32,839 bases of DNA from Pseudomonadota bacterium (GTDB taxonomy: Bacteria; Pseudomonadota; Gammaproteobacteria; Pseudomonadales; Pseudohongiellaceae), in contig JADFIJ010000009.1 in assembly GCA_022566775.1 (NCBI GenBank), forward strand, positions 1-32,839, in the 5' to 3' direction. This document shows, piece by piece, positions 1 to 9,253 of the stretch (positions are counted from its first letter, which is position 1; every line of letters begins with the position of its first letter). The notes beneath the pieces were generated by a model. The model saw only the letters and a list, made by a program, of their open reading frames with translations. It did no database searches and had not been told where the DNA came from. A program made the position numbers and the translations under genes.

Positions 1-136
1 CAACTACTTGGATTCTGACCTCAGGCTGCCAGATCAGCGGCTGCGCTGTGATACTCCATGCAACTTAATCATCACATTTTTCATGCGCTGCTCCGTATTA
101 TTCGCCAAGTCGTTCTGGTACGGACTCGCTCCAGCA

Positions 137-1108
137 ATGGCCGGTAATAACACTTCTTCACTTTGGCAGTTAGATGATGCCAAACCCGAGCATGTACCCC
201 AAATACGCGAATTATTTAAATCAGTCTTCAAACAGGAGATGTCACATGCGCTGTGGGCATGGAAATATGACAACGGCAGGGGGGCTGGTGTTATTGTTCG
301 ACACGGCGATGAGATTATTGCGTACTTTGGTGGCACCGAGCGTCGAGTCTTATTTAAGGGCGAGGCGGTTTACTCCATTCAATGTGGCGACTCCATGGTG
401 GCGCCGGAACACAGGGGCACGCTTTCGAAGAGGGGGCCCTTCTATCTCTCCGTTACCGGGTTTCTCGGCAAATACACCGGTTTCAATCGTCCCTATCTAT
501 TGTCCCATGGTTTCCCCAACGCCAGGGCCATGCGGCTTGCCGAACGCTTGGGCATGTATGAGGAAGTCGGTACTCTGCTTAATATCTCATGGAGTGCGCA
601 ACATAGTGCCGTATTCAGTTCCGAGCTGTTCGATTTTGAATCCTCCGACCACGTCAGTGCCCTCGATGAGCTATGGTCAAATATGGCGTCAGAATTTAGA
701 GATAGAACAATTGGCATTCGGGATCTGGAATATTTGCGGCATCGATACCATGATCACCCGGATTTAAGCTACCAACTGCACCTGGTTTACAGTAATGGCC
801 AGACCAAGCCCCTGGGACTCGTTGTTACTCGCAAAATCAAAGACAGGTTATTGTTACTGGACATGGTTTCGGCAAAAAGCGAGTTTCGAACCCTGGCCAA
901 CTTTGGTCGGCACCTGGCCAGCGAGCTTGGCTGTCGTGAACTTTATGGCTGGTTGACCGAAATCGATATTAAGCTAGTTTCAGATTCGGCGCTTGTCATC
1001 GAAGAACCACCACTGAAACTTCCTCTCGGTGTTTATAGTGACGGGCTTAAAGCCGAAGATATAAGAGACACGTGGTTTTTTATGTGCGGCGACAGTGATT
1101 TTTTGTAG
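137..1108 (+). CDS. GNAT-like acyltransferase
   Basis: Protein of about 323 residues that looks like a GNAT-fold acyltransferase. The N-terminal half has the expected pattern: a charged strand/helix opening, a W-x-W-K-Y segment, a strand with IIAYFGG, then the acetyl-CoA-loop-like stretch MVAPEHRGTLSKRG, and later SHGFPNARAMRLAERLGMYEEVG, which resembles the end of a GNAT domain. The C-terminal part, after about residue 180, is a second, less recognisable domain. The acceptor is unknown. The frame is open back to a TTG at 8, with ATGs at 83 and 137. I chose 137 because the recognisable domain begins right after it, but no strong ribosome binding site decides the matter. The next gene on the same strand is a PIG-L deacetylase 111 bases downstream. 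Such pairs are common at the edges of polysaccharide or lipid modification clusters, so a sugar-N-acyl role is a guess. Confidence 0.7.
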   Translation: MAGNNTSSLWQLDDAKPEHVPQIRELFKSVFKQEMSHALWAWKYDNGRGAGVIVRHGDEIIAYFGGTERRVLFKGEAVYSIQCGDSMVAPEHRGTLSKRGPFYLSVTGFLGKYTGFNRPYLLSHGFPNARAMRLAERLGMYEEVGTLLNISWSAQHSAVFSSELFDFESSDHVSALDELWSNMASEFRDRTIGIRDLEYLRHRYHDHPDLSYQLHLVYSNGQTKPLGLVVTRKIKDRLLLLDMVSAKSEFRTLANFGRHLASELGCRELYGWLTEIDIKLVSDSALVIEEPPLKLPLGVYSDGLKAEDIRDTWFFMCGDSDFL

Positions 1109-1219
1109 ATGTCCGTTAACGCCTACAAAATGTTGTTTGTTCAATTGTCGCATCTCTCCACATTTGTTGCCTCGTTGGATTAATCCCTGAATTGATCTTG
1201 ATTGAGTGTGAGTACGAAT

Positions 1220-1948
1220 ATGTTATTGGAAAGTGAGCTTCTTCCCTACACCACATCTGAAATACCTGAAGGCCCCTGGCTGGTTTTTGCTCCTCACCCG
1301 GATGATGAAACATTTGGTATGGGTGGGTCCTTGCTTAAGGCCAGAAACCAGCAACTGGACACACATGTTGTTTTCGTCACCGATGGAGCACTTGGCGGTA
1401 ATGGCGATAAAGAAGCCCTGATTCAAAGGCGAATAGACGAAGCCACATCTGCGACGACCTTATTAGGGGTCAAAACAATCCATTTCTTTGGAGAACCAGA
1501 TCGGGGCTTGCGAGTCTGTGACAGAATAATCGATAAGATCGAAAAACTTCTGGAAGAAATAAAGCCTCGGAGTGTCTTCTTCCCCACGCCAATGGAATAT
1601 CATCCCGATCACCGAGTGACGGCAGAACTGGTTTGGAAAAGTGTGCAAAATTCGAAGTGGTTTACGGGTGGCGCCTTTGCTTACGAGATTAGTACGCTAG
1701 CACCCATTAATTTGCTGATAGATACATCCGAGGTGGCAGCAGAGAAGTATGACGTCGTCAAAATCTATGCCAGTCAATTAACCCAGACCAAATACCTTGC
1801 CCTGGTGCAAGCAATTGACACGGCCAGAACATTTTCCCTGTCAATGGATCGCATTGCTGCGGAGGGGTTTTTTAACTATGCAGACAAAAATCTGAGTCTC
1901 GAAGAGCAATTGACGCGAAGTATACCACCCTACTTCGAAGGTGTTTGA
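1220..1948 (+). CDS. PIG-L/LmbE family deacetylase
   Basis: Zinc-dependent N-deacetylase of the PIG-L/LmbE family, 242 residues from the ATG at 1220 (in-frame TTG at 1202 and GTG at 1208 are alternatives). The family signature APHPDDETFGMGG is near residue 25, where the His-Pro-Asp-Asp segment supplies metal ligands and the catalytic base. The second metal-binding motif YHPDHR is about 110 residues later, as expected. Members remove acetyl groups from N-acetylglucosamine-type sugars in glycolipids, mycothiol/bacillithiol-like thiols or polysaccharide precursors; the substrate cannot be read here. There is no signal peptide, so it is probably cytoplasmic. It follows the GNAT-like gene on the same strand, suggesting an acyl-exchange pair on an amino sugar. 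The downstream gene mutL is convergent. Confidence 0.85.
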   Translation: MLLESELLPYTTSEIPEGPWLVFAPHPDDETFGMGGSLLKARNQQLDTHVVFVTDGALGGNGDKEALIQRRIDEATSATTLLGVKTIHFFGEPDRGLRVCDRIIDKIEKLLEEIKPRSVFFPTPMEYHPDHRVTAELVWKSVQNSKWFTGGAFAYEISTLAPINLLIDTSEVAAEKYDVVKIYASQLTQTKYLALVQAIDTARTFSLSMDRIAAEGFFNYADKNLSLEEQLTRSIPPYFEGV

Positions 1949-2175
1949 AGCTGGACAATTACGAATTCTGAGAGCTCAGGGCAGATCGTGCCAATTCTGT
2001 ATGAAAATTCCATCCGATGCCACCTGGGCGGAGATAGGTGCCCTAGATTTAGTAGCCAGAGGTTCCTTAAGTGTCATCGTACTCACTGTCTTGGTTATTA
2101 GGATCTGGCAAAAACACACGCTCGAATCATCAGCTCAATTAGATTTGTGCACGAAAAAGGTTTGATTGCATGGGA

Positions 2176-3993
2176 TTACTGGCCGCGAAGAAACAACTTG
2201 TCCAGTTCATCCAGGGATTGATAGACCCAGGTTGGTCGCCCGTGGTTGCACTGACCGCTCCGCTCGGTGGCTTCCATGTCGCGCAGCAAGGCATTCATCT
2301 CCGGGATGCTGAGTTGTCGATTGGCTCGGACCGAACCATGACAGGCCATGGTGGACAGTAGCTCATCCTGGTGCGCCTGAATGCGATCGCTGCTGCCGTA
2401 TTCGAGCACATCACAGAGGACGTCTCGCACCAGTTGTTCGATGTCTGCGTCGCGCAGGATGGACGGAATCTGGCGAACGATAATCGATTCGGTAGCGGCT
2501 CGTTCCAGCTCAATGCCGAGTTGCAATAGCATCTGACGCTGGGACTCGGCACATTCTGCCTCGGCGGCGCTGACCGCAATCGACAGCGGCACCAATAGCG
2601 GCTGCATTTTTAACTCTTCGTTCTTACAAGCTTGCTTCATGCGCTCGTAGGTAATGCGTTCGTGGGCGGCATGCATATCGACCACGATCAATCCCTCCTG
2701 GTTCTGAGCCAAGATGTATATTCCGTGCAATTGCGCGATGGCGTAACCCAGGGGCGGCACTTCGTCGTCATCGGCATTAAGTCTGGCATAGGCGGCGAGC
2801 TGTTGCTGAATAACTGCGGGCCCGGAACTGTGAGAACCAGTCCCATAGGCTTGACGCGTCGGCTCCGACAATGACAAATGACTCTGCGCCCCGCCGCCGA
2901 AGTCGGCACCAGGCCCGGCATAACTCGAGCCGAAAGCCGCGCTGCTGTGCAATTTTGAATCGGCCGCAGCAAGCTGGTCTGTCGGTGTGATTTTCGCCAG
3001 GGCCTTATGCAGGGAGCTGAACAGGAAATCGTGTACCAGGCGGCTGTCCCGAAACCGGACTTCGTGCTTGGTGGGATGTACATTGACGTCCACGGCGCCT
3101 GGCGCCAATTCCAGATAAAGCACATAGGCGGGATGACGGCCATGAAACAGCACATCCCGATAGGCTTGTCTGATCGCATGGGTGACTAACTTGTCGCGAA
3201 CAATGCGGCCGTTTACATAGAAGTATTGCAGGTCGGCCTGGCTGCGCGAGAACGTGGGCAGACTGACCCAACCCCAGAGCCTGAGTTCAGGCCCATCCAT
3301 GTCCACAAAGACAGAGTTCTCGACAAAAGCCGGCCCGCACACCAGCCCCACCCGGCGCTGCTGTTCCTGCTCGGTCTTCGCCGCCAGCAGTTTGTGAATC
3401 GTACGCTGATTATGATTCAGCGTGAACTGCACGTCGAAACGACTGAGCGCAATGCGTTTTACAATCTCATCGATACGGGTGAATTCGGTTTTCTCTGTCT
3501 TCAAAAACTTTTTGCGGGCAGGCGTATTGAAGAATAGATCCCTCACCTCCACCGTGGTCCCCTGGGGGTGCGCGGCGGGGGCCATTTGTGTCTCCATTTC
3601 CTGACCTTCGGCCGCTACCCTCCAAGCGCTGCCGTCGCCAGCCTCCCCGGTTTTTGAAGTCAGGTTGAGACGGGAGACGGAGCTGATGCTGGCCAGGGCC
3701 TCGCCGCGAAAGCCGAGGCTGCGAATATTTTCCAGGTCTGCCAGTTCTGTAATTTTGCTGGTAGCGTGACGACTCAATGCCAGGGCAAGATCCTGCTTGT
3801 GAATGCCTGCGCCGTTGTCCCTCACCCGTAAGAGTTTGGTCCCACCCTGCTCCACATCTATTTCCAGTCTGTCGGCACCGGCATCGAGGCTATTTTCCAT
3901 TAACTCTTTAATCACCGAGGCTGGACGCTCCACAACTTCGCCGGCTGCGATCTGATTGCTAAGGCGTTGGCTGAGGACGGTAATGCGCTTCAT
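2176..3993 (-). CDS. mutL: DNA mismatch repair protein MutL (endonuclease type)
   Basis: MutL, 605 residues from the ATG at 3993. An ATG 15 codons further upstream also exists, but family members begin with the sequence seen at 3993. The N-terminal GHKL ATPase has [13 protein letters not shown] (about residues 15-27), catalytic E30 and N34 in [17 protein letters not shown] (59-64) and GFRGEAL (94-100). A low-complexity linker of about 100 residues follows, then the dimerisation domain. The latter carries [12 protein letters not shown] near residue 438, which fits the D-[QM]-H-A-x2-E-x4-E nicking-endonuclease motif, and ends with ACHGSVRA and CNHGRPTW. E. coli MutL, which relies on MutH, lacks that motif, so this host probably uses MutH-independent repair. 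Last gene of the nnr–tsaE–amidase–mutL run; the usual following miaA and hfq are not here. Confidence 0.97.
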   Translation of the reverse strand: MKRITVLSQRLSNQIAAGEVVERPASVIKELMENSLDAGADRLEIDVEQGGTKLLRVRDNGAGIHKQDLALALSRHATSKITELADLENIRSLGFRGEALASISSVSRLNLTSKTGEAGDGSAWRVAAEGQEMETQMAPAAHPQGTTVEVRDLFFNTPARKKFLKTEKTEFTRIDEIVKRIALSRFDVQFTLNHNQRTIHKLLAAKTEQEQQRRVGLVCGPAFVENSVFVDMDGPELRLWGWVSLPTFSRSQADLQYFYVNGRIVRDKLVTHAIRQAYRDVLFHGRHPAYVLYLELAPGAVDVNVHPTKHEVRFRDSRLVHDFLFSSLHKALAKITPTDQLAAADSKLHSSAAFGSSYAGPGADFGGGAQSHLSLSEPTRQAYGTGSHSSGPAVIQQQLAAYARLNADDDEVPPLGYAIAQLHGIYILAQNQEGLIVVDMHAAHERITYERMKQACKNEELKMQPLLVPLSIAVSAAEAECAESQRQMLLQLGIELERAATESIIVRQIPSILRDADIEQLVRDVLCDVLEYGSSDRIQAHQDELLSTMACHGSVRANRQLSIPEMNALLRDMEATERSGQCNHGRPTWVYQSLDELDKLFLRGQ

Positions 3994-4125
3994 GCTTTGG
4001 GGAATCTGTGCTGGAGAAGTGGTGGGGAGCTGCAGCATTGTAGCATCATCGATGTGGATTAGAATGATGGCTGACGGTGGTGGTAGCGCCCGTGGTAATA
4101 CGACCGGTGCCGGGACGGCGGCAGA

Positions 4126-5637
4126 TTAACTGGCGGGAATCTTGAGTTTCTGGCCGATCATGATGCGATCGCCGGAGAGCTTATTGGCCTGCCTCAGGCT
4201 GGCAAGACTCACCTGGTATTGCCGCGCGATTTCCGAGAGCGTTTCACCCCGGCGAATCGTATGCTCGGATGCTTGCGAACCAACGCCCCCAGGAATACTG
4301 AGCTGCTGACCAATTTGAATCATGTTGCTAGCAAGGCCGTTGCCGGCTTTGAGGCCGGCCAATGAAACCCCAAAGCGCTGGGCGATCATCGAAAGACTGT
4401 CGCCGCGTTTAACGGTGTATGAACCCGGCACGATGCCGTTCTGTTTTTGCCAGGCAATCAGTGAATCATCCGGTGGTGCGTCGTAGAAGTAATTCACCAC
4501 GCCCTGGGCAATAGCGGCCGCAAGCCGTAGCTGAAACTCGGGACTGTTGAGCCGACGTGCCTCGGCGGGGTTCGTCAGATAACCAGTCTCTATGAGAAAC
4601 GAAGGGATGTCCGGCGAGTTCAACACCTGCAGTGAAGCCTGCTGAACCTTGTCCCGCCGCAGGCGGGTGATACCATCGAGCGATTCCAGCACCCGGGTGC
4701 CGGCAATCAGACTCTGTTCCATGCTCCAGGCCATCTGCAGTGACACCAGAGTCAGGGCCACGTCGTCATCCAGTACATCCAGGCTAAGATCGCCACCGAC
4801 GCCTCCCAGCAGATCCGCCTGGTTTTCCTTCTCGGCGACGCGGCGAGCATTCTCCCGGTCGGCGCGGTCACCGGATAAGGCGTAGAGAGTCAGGCCACGC
4901 GCATTGCTATTACGATACCAGTCTGCGTGGATAGCAATAAACAGGTCGGCGCGATTGTTGCGGGCAATTTCCGGCCGGCGTTTTAGTTCCACATAGTAAT
5001 CACTATTTCTGATCATCACCGGCTTATAACCGGTCATGCTATTGAATCGGGCGAACAGGGCACGGGAAATCGCCAGGGTGATGTTCTTCTCCTTGATGCG
5101 CTTATCGACCCCCAGTGCGCCCGGGTCCTCGCCGCCATGGCCGGCAGAAATGGCGATGACGATGTCTCTCTTCTCGGCCACCACCGGCGTTCGGATCGCA
5201 CTGCCACTGCGCGCGCCGGCCTCTGCCGGCACCTCATCGTAGAGGTCGACCACCAGGCGGTGCCCAAGCTCGGTATTTGGTGCCAGGATAAAACCGGAGG
5301 GCTCGACGGCGCTGTTTATATCCAACACGATTCTCAGGGTATTGCCCTCTCGGGTCCCACTCCTGATCCCGGTGATGGGACTGTCGCTGAGATCCAGCCC
5401 GGCAAGCGAGCCGGTGAGAGAAGAATTCTCAATATCGATCACAATACGGTCGGGATTGGCCAGGGTGAACAGATTAAAATCCACGCGCTCGCTCAGATCA
5501 AAAACCAGGCGGGTGTGATCCGGCGCGCGCCACACCCTCACCTCCTCCACCTCGGCGGCGTACAGGGATGTGGCTACCAGCACCAGGGTCGAAATCACCC
5601 CCACAACTGACTGATTTAAACTAATGCGAAAATTCAT
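4126..5637 (-). CDS. amiB: N-acetylmuramoyl-L-alanine amidase, AMIN + Amidase_3 + two LysM
   Basis: Periplasmic cell-wall amidase of 503 residues that cleaves the amide bond between N-acetylmuramic acid and L-alanine, mainly during daughter-cell separation. Order of parts: signal peptide (about 1-28), AMIN domain (about 30-125, targeting to septal peptidoglycan), the zinc amidase_3 domain with SAGHGGEDPGA near residue 165 (first His ligand), the KEKNITLAISRAL Glu region, the second His in DLFIAIHAD and the catalytic Glu in FLIETGYLTNPAEA, and finally two LysM repeats (about 408-452 and 460-503), each starting with a RGD/RGE-SLS or TLS pattern. This architecture matches the AmiB/AmiC group seen between tsaE and mutL in Gammaproteobacteria; the AmiB symbol rests mostly on that position. 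The gap to tsaE is 31 bases, so the two are probably cotranscribed. Confidence 0.93.
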   Translation of the reverse strand: MNFRISLNQSVVGVISTLVLVATSLYAAEVEEVRVWRAPDHTRLVFDLSERVDFNLFTLANPDRIVIDIENSSLTGSLAGLDLSDSPITGIRSGTREGNTLRIVLDINSAVEPSGFILAPNTELGHRLVVDLYDEVPAEAGARSGSAIRTPVVAEKRDIVIAISAGHGGEDPGALGVDKRIKEKNITLAISRALFARFNSMTGYKPVMIRNSDYYVELKRRPEIARNNRADLFIAIHADWYRNSNARGLTLYALSGDRADRENARRVAEKENQADLLGGVGGDLSLDVLDDDVALTLVSLQMAWSMEQSLIAGTRVLESLDGITRLRRDKVQQASLQVLNSPDIPSFLIETGYLTNPAEARRLNSPEFQLRLAAAIAQGVVNYFYDAPPDDSLIAWQKQNGIVPGSYTVKRGDSLSMIAQRFGVSLAGLKAGNGLASNMIQIGQQLSIPGGVGSQASEHTIRRGETLSEIARQYQVSLASLRQANKLSGDRIMIGQKLKIPAS

Positions 5638-5668
5638 AGCAAATTCTTGACGGCATAGCCCGCGTTGT

Positions 5669-6160
5669 CTATAAGTTTCGGCCCGAAGCCCACAATCTTT
5701 TGGCTATTGCCTCGCCCTTTTCAGAATTTGTTTGACATCCCAGCAGGCGTCCCGTTCCCTCTATTTCGATATCCAGGCGCAGATCTGCCGGTGGAATCGC
5801 CCCGCTCCCTCTTTCTGCCCACTCCACGATACAGAGATTTTCCGGGTTGAAATAGTCTTCGACCCCCAGGAATTCTACTTCCCCGGGATCATCCAGCCTG
5901 TAAAAGTCGAAGTGATAGAGTTTGCAGAGCGTGAATTCATAGGGTTCCACCAGGGTATAGCTTGGGCTCTTCACCGCGCCGGCATAGCCGTAGCCTCTCA
6001 GAATACCGCGTGTCAGAGTGGTTTTACCGGCACCAAGATCACCATGCAGATGCAATACCCCACCGATTGTGGGGACACCCTGGCCGGCGCTTACATCGGC
6101 CAGAGTAGTGGCGGCATCGGCGAAAGTCGCCTGTGCAATTTGGGCACCAAAGAGCAGCAT
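5669..6160 (-). CDS. tsaE: tRNA t6A biosynthesis ATPase TsaE
   Basis: Cytoplasmic P-loop ATPase that works with TsaB, TsaC and TsaD in making N6-threonylcarbamoyladenosine at position 37 of ANN-decoding tRNAs. From the ATG at 6160 the product is 163 residues, close to the usual 150-160. A GTG 13 codons upstream (6199) is open but has no visible ribosome binding site. Walker A is GDLGAGKT at residues 40-47; the SPSYTLVEPY and HFDFYRLDDPGE segments and the IVEWAERG block are diagnostic of the family. It sits between nnr (18 bases from the possible GTG start, 57 from this ATG) and the amidase gene, the standard gammaproteobacterial order. Confidence 0.95.
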   Translation of the reverse strand: MLLFGAQIAQATFADAATTLADVSAGQGVPTIGGVLHLHGDLGAGKTTLTRGILRGYGYAGAVKSPSYTLVEPYEFTLCKLYHFDFYRLDDPGEVEFLGVEDYFNPENLCIVEWAERGSGAIPPADLRLDIEIEGTGRLLGCQTNSEKGEAIAKRLWASGRNL

Positions 6161-6217
6161 TGCTGACTCGTCTTTAATATGGTGTTTTTTGTTGGGCACG
6201 ATGCGTTTGGACGACTC

Positions 6218-7789
6218 TTAGTCAATCGAGGGATTCACTAACTGGCGGATAAATGGAAACAGATCCGTAGCCACCATGCCGCGTTCACCCTCTGCTGCCA
6301 TCGCCAGATCGGCGGCTTCTCCATGAATGCAGACCCCACAACACAGGCTGGTTTGCGCGCTGTGACCCTGGGCAACGAGACCCGCAATAATGCCGCTTAA
6401 GACATCACCCATGCCTGCGGTCGCCATGCCCGCATTACCCTCGGTACTCAGAAACACCTGGGCTTGCGCGCCATTTTCGCTTTCGACGCAGACCAGACTG
6501 CCGCTACCTTTCAACAGGCAACTCCCACCCCAGCGTTGAAGCAAGGATCTTACGGCGGTGAACCTATCATCCTGGATCGCCGCCACGGAACAATCCAACA
6601 GCGTTGCCGCCTCTCCCGGGTGCGGAGTAAGTATCCAGTTGTCTCTTTTTAAGGGGGCGCCGGTCGCGCTGCGCTGGGCTAATAAGTTCAAGCCATCGGC
6701 ATCTATTACCAGTGGTATGTCGTGAGCAACCTGGGCGCTCAATGCTTGTCGGAATAAAGCCTGACCCCAGGGTCCGCGTCCTAGCCCTGGCCCCAGTACG
6801 ATGACGCTGGCCTTCGATATTGGTTCTGCTACCTCGGCGCCCTCATCCTCGGTGCCCAGCACCATCAGTTCCGGTCGCCGCGCCAGCACGGCCGGACGAT
6901 GGCTGCTACGGGTAATCAGAGTAACGAGGCCAGCGCCAGTTCTCAGTGCAGCTTCCGCCGCCATCAATGCAGCGCCACCATAGCCATAATCACCTCCCAG
7001 TACCACCACGTGACCGTGACTGCCCTTGTGAGAGGAGCGGGTTCTTGGCACCAGGATTTTCGAGGTGATATTGATATCGATGCGCAGTGCCGATGGCGTC
7101 GGCGCCGTCGCCGTCGAGTAGACGCCTTCGGGAATATCCAGGTCGGAAAAGTGAACGCCGCCGGCGAAGTCCCGGCCACGATAGGTCAGCAAGCCCTGTT
7201 TCATGCCTACGAACGTCACCGTCTGATCCGCACACACAGCGATACCGAGTTGCGCCCCGGTATCGGCACTAAGCCCGGAGGGGATATCCAATGCCAGCAC
7301 TGGACAGGCCGCGACGTTAATATGCTCGATTGCCTGCCTGTACTCGCCTGCAACTTCACGATCGAGGCCAGTCCCCAGCAGGGCATCGACGATGACCGTA
7401 TGCAGATGAGTGGGTTGCGCCTCGGCAAGGAAATCGGCATAGGCGATCACCTGCACAGCCCGTTCCCCAGCCCACTGCCAGGCGGCCCGGGCATCGCCCT
7501 TTAGTTGCTGCGGGTCGGCAACTGCGATGAGTTCCACACCGAGGCCATGCTCGCTGGCCAGAGCGGCAACTATGTAGCCATCGCCGCCGTTATTGCCGCT
7601 GCCCACAAATATCCGCAGGTGTTGAACCTGAGGCCAGGCCTCCAAAAGCTGGTTGAAGGCGACCGCCCCGGCTACCTGCATCAGCTTGAAGCCGGCGATG
7701 TCGAATTCCTCGATGGCGATGCGGTCGAGTTCACGGACTTGCGCGGCCCGATATAGATTGCGGGGAAGCTTGGTGGTGAAATCAGTCAT
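6218..7789 (-). CDS. nnr: Bifunctional NAD(P)H-hydrate epimerase / ADP-dependent dehydratase
   Basis: Nnr (YjeF), 523 residues, repairs damaged NADH and NADPH. The N-terminal YjeF_N domain (about 10-230) epimerises the R and S hydrates; its phosphate-binding NNGGDG is at residues 66-71. The C-terminal ribokinase-like domain (about 245-515) dehydrates S-NAD(P)HX with ADP, with GPGLGRG near 335, the TPHPGEAATLL block, and the G-x-GD-x-LSG motif in GMGDVLSGIIAGL near 456. Both domains look complete. The start codon overlaps the stop of the upstream MarR gene by four bases (ATGA), implying translational coupling. In many relatives the gene before nnr is queG, so the MarR neighbour is less usual. 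Confidence 0.96.
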   Translation of the reverse strand: MTDFTTKLPRNLYRAAQVRELDRIAIEEFDIAGFKLMQVAGAVAFNQLLEAWPQVQHLRIFVGSGNNGGDGYIVAALASEHGLGVELIAVADPQQLKGDARAAWQWAGERAVQVIAYADFLAEAQPTHLHTVIVDALLGTGLDREVAGEYRQAIEHINVAACPVLALDIPSGLSADTGAQLGIAVCADQTVTFVGMKQGLLTYRGRDFAGGVHFSDLDIPEGVYSTATAPTPSALRIDINITSKILVPRTRSSHKGSHGHVVVLGGDYGYGGAALMAAEAALRTGAGLVTLITRSSHRPAVLARRPELMVLGTEDEGAEVAEPISKASVIVLGPGLGRGPWGQALFRQALSAQVAHDIPLVIDADGLNLLAQRSATGAPLKRDNWILTPHPGEAATLLDCSVAAIQDDRFTAVRSLLQRWGGSCLLKGSGSLVCVESENGAQAQVFLSTEGNAGMATAGMGDVLSGIIAGLVAQGHSAQTSLCCGVCIHGEAADLAMAAEGERGMVATDLFPFIRQLVNPSID

Positions 7790-8226
7790 TTATCAAACTT
7801 CTGAATCAGCCGTCGCACCAGGCGCAGGGCGCTCTCCAACTCCTCGATAGGGATGTCTTCGGTGGTGCCAAGCGCCCAGGGATCCTGGACCTCACGTAGC
7901 AGGTTGTAAATTTCCGTGCCCGCGTCCGTAAGGGTGACGATTACCGAACGCTTGTGCCTGGGATTGACCTGGTAAAACAAGAGGTTGTCGCTAACCATCA
8001 CATCGGTAATACGTTGTACGGCCTGGCGGGACTGACCGAGTACACGAGCGATGCCAGGAACGGTCAGGCCCTTACTGGAGAGGGCGATGGCGCCGATCAC
8101 CTTCCAGCGCGCGCTGGTCAAGCCCAGCTTTTCGGTCATGGCATCGCCTTCGGAGATCAACAGGCCATTTAACCGGAACACCGACAACACAAAATCGAGA
8201 AATAGCAACCGTTTTGGAGAGTGCAT
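7786..8226 (-). CDS. MarR-family transcriptional regulator
   Basis: Winged-helix regulator of 146 residues. An N-terminal dimerisation helix (about 1-35) is followed by the wHTH: LTSARWKVIGAIALSSKGLTVPGIARVLGQSRQAVQRITDVMVSDNLLFYQVNPRHKR, reported here only by its key parts, the recognition helix SRQAVQRITDVMV and the wing with NPRHKRS. The end is a long dimerisation helix. The ligand is unknown. It is the first gene of the - strand run and overlaps nnr by four bases, so it may be autoregulated together with the nnr–tsaE–amidase–mutL genes. It is divergent from the SIMPL gene, separated by 226 bases that would hold its operator. Confidence in the family is high; the target is an inference. 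Confidence 0.88.
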   Translation of the reverse strand: MHSPKRLLFLDFVLSVFRLNGLLISEGDAMTEKLGLTSARWKVIGAIALSSKGLTVPGIARVLGQSRQAVQRITDVMVSDNLLFYQVNPRHKRSVIVTLTDAGTEIYNLLREVQDPWALGTTEDIPIEELESALRLVRRLIQKFDK

Positions 8227-8452
8227 GAGTCACGGAATTCCTGGTCCGATAATGTCAGCATGTTGTCATTGTTGTCTGCGGCAGTCAATCGATCTGATAC
8301 AGTAAGCAGCAGCCAGAGAACTATTGCGGAAGCCACTTCGACTGTAGTGGTAAACTCATGGTTGTTCCTGTCAGCTTACTGGATAACGTTGAGCTCCAGA
8401 TCCAGTCTCTGATTTGGACTCCTGAGTTCGGAATCAACCCAAGGGTACCATC

Positions 8453-9253
8453 ATGATAAAAGCATTCGTTCCGAGCCTCTTGCTCCTATTCTCATGCGTC
8501 GGCTACAGCAGTATGGCCATGGCCCAGGCGCAATTGTCCGGTACTCCGAATGAACTGCGCGAGTTTTTATATCCCCGGCCAGTCACAGTGAATATCAGCG
8601 GCGAAGGCGAAATTACAGCGTACAAAGACCTGGCGAAAGTCAGCCTCATGGTGACCACCGAGGAGCGCAGCCTGAATGCAGCCATGGCGGCGAATCAGGC
8701 ATTAAGAAACCGCCTGATCGATGACTTCGTGAGCGCCGGCATAGCGGCCAGTGAGATTAACAATTCCAGATTTTCCAGCTCTCCACAATTCGGATTATTC
8801 GGCCGTAAACCAAATCGATTCGAGGTGTCGGCGCGACTGGAAATCTCCGTGTCCAGCGAGGAGCATTTGCAGGTGCTGGCTGCGGCAGCCGATGCCAATG
8901 AAGAAGTTGAATTCGAAGCCACCGAATTCGAACACAGCCTGGAGGATGATTTTGAAGACCAGGTGAGAGCACTGGCCTTACAAGATGTGATGGAGAAGAA
9001 GGCCTTCTACGAAAATAATCTGGGGGTAGAATTAAAGGCCATCAATTTTTTCTATGCGAGAATTCAGCAGCTGGCCCGGGCGATGCCGATGGTAGCGAGG
9101 TTCGAAAATGCGGATGCAGGCCTGGCACTTAGCTCCAGTTCGATTGCAGTGGAAGCAGCCCCGGTTGTTGCCACGAGTTTTGATGAAGTACAATACCAGA
9201 CTTCATTAACCGTGGTATTTGAAATCATCGGTGAAGATTCAGAAGACAACTAG
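8453..9253 (+). CDS. SIMPL domain (DUF541) exported protein
   Basis: Protein of 266 residues with a signal peptide ending near AMAQA (about residue 25) and a single SIMPL/DUF541 domain. The domain is recognisable by VNISGEGEITAYKDLAKVSLMV, the helix with NQALRNRLIDDFVSAGI, the alternating strand-rich middle and the DVMEKKAFYENNLGVEL segment. Periplasmic or surface proteins of this family have no agreed biochemical activity; some have been linked to oxidative stress. The gene heads a three-gene + strand unit: it overlaps the next gene, which in turn touches aceE. The start ATG at 8453 is preceded by a moderately purine-rich stretch only. The divergent MarR gene upstream is a plausible regulator but nothing in the sequence proves it. 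Confidence 0.85.
   Translation: MIKAFVPSLLLLFSCVGYSSMAMAQAQLSGTPNELREFLYPRPVTVNISGEGEITAYKDLAKVSLMVTTEERSLNAAMAANQALRNRLIDDFVSAGIAASEINNSRFSSSPQFGLFGRKPNRFEVSARLEISVSSEEHLQVLAAAADANEEVEFEATEFEHSLEDDFEDQVRALALQDVMEKKAFYENNLGVELKAINFFYARIQQLARAMPMVARFENADAGLALSSSSIAVEAAPVVATSFDEVQYQTSLTVVFEIIGEDSEDN

Noticed and set aside
1941-2165. 74-codon frame after the PIG-L gene, with one hydrophobic stretch
   Set aside because: GTG start overlapping the previous stop, no clear ribosome binding site, no family pattern and irregular codon use. The 227 bases before mutL hold no feature I can support.
8260-8350. Short repeats (TTGTC copies; CCACT/AGTGG) in the MarR–SIMPL gap as MarR operator
   Set aside because: Arms are too short and not clearly symmetric; chance cannot be ruled out, so no operator is called.
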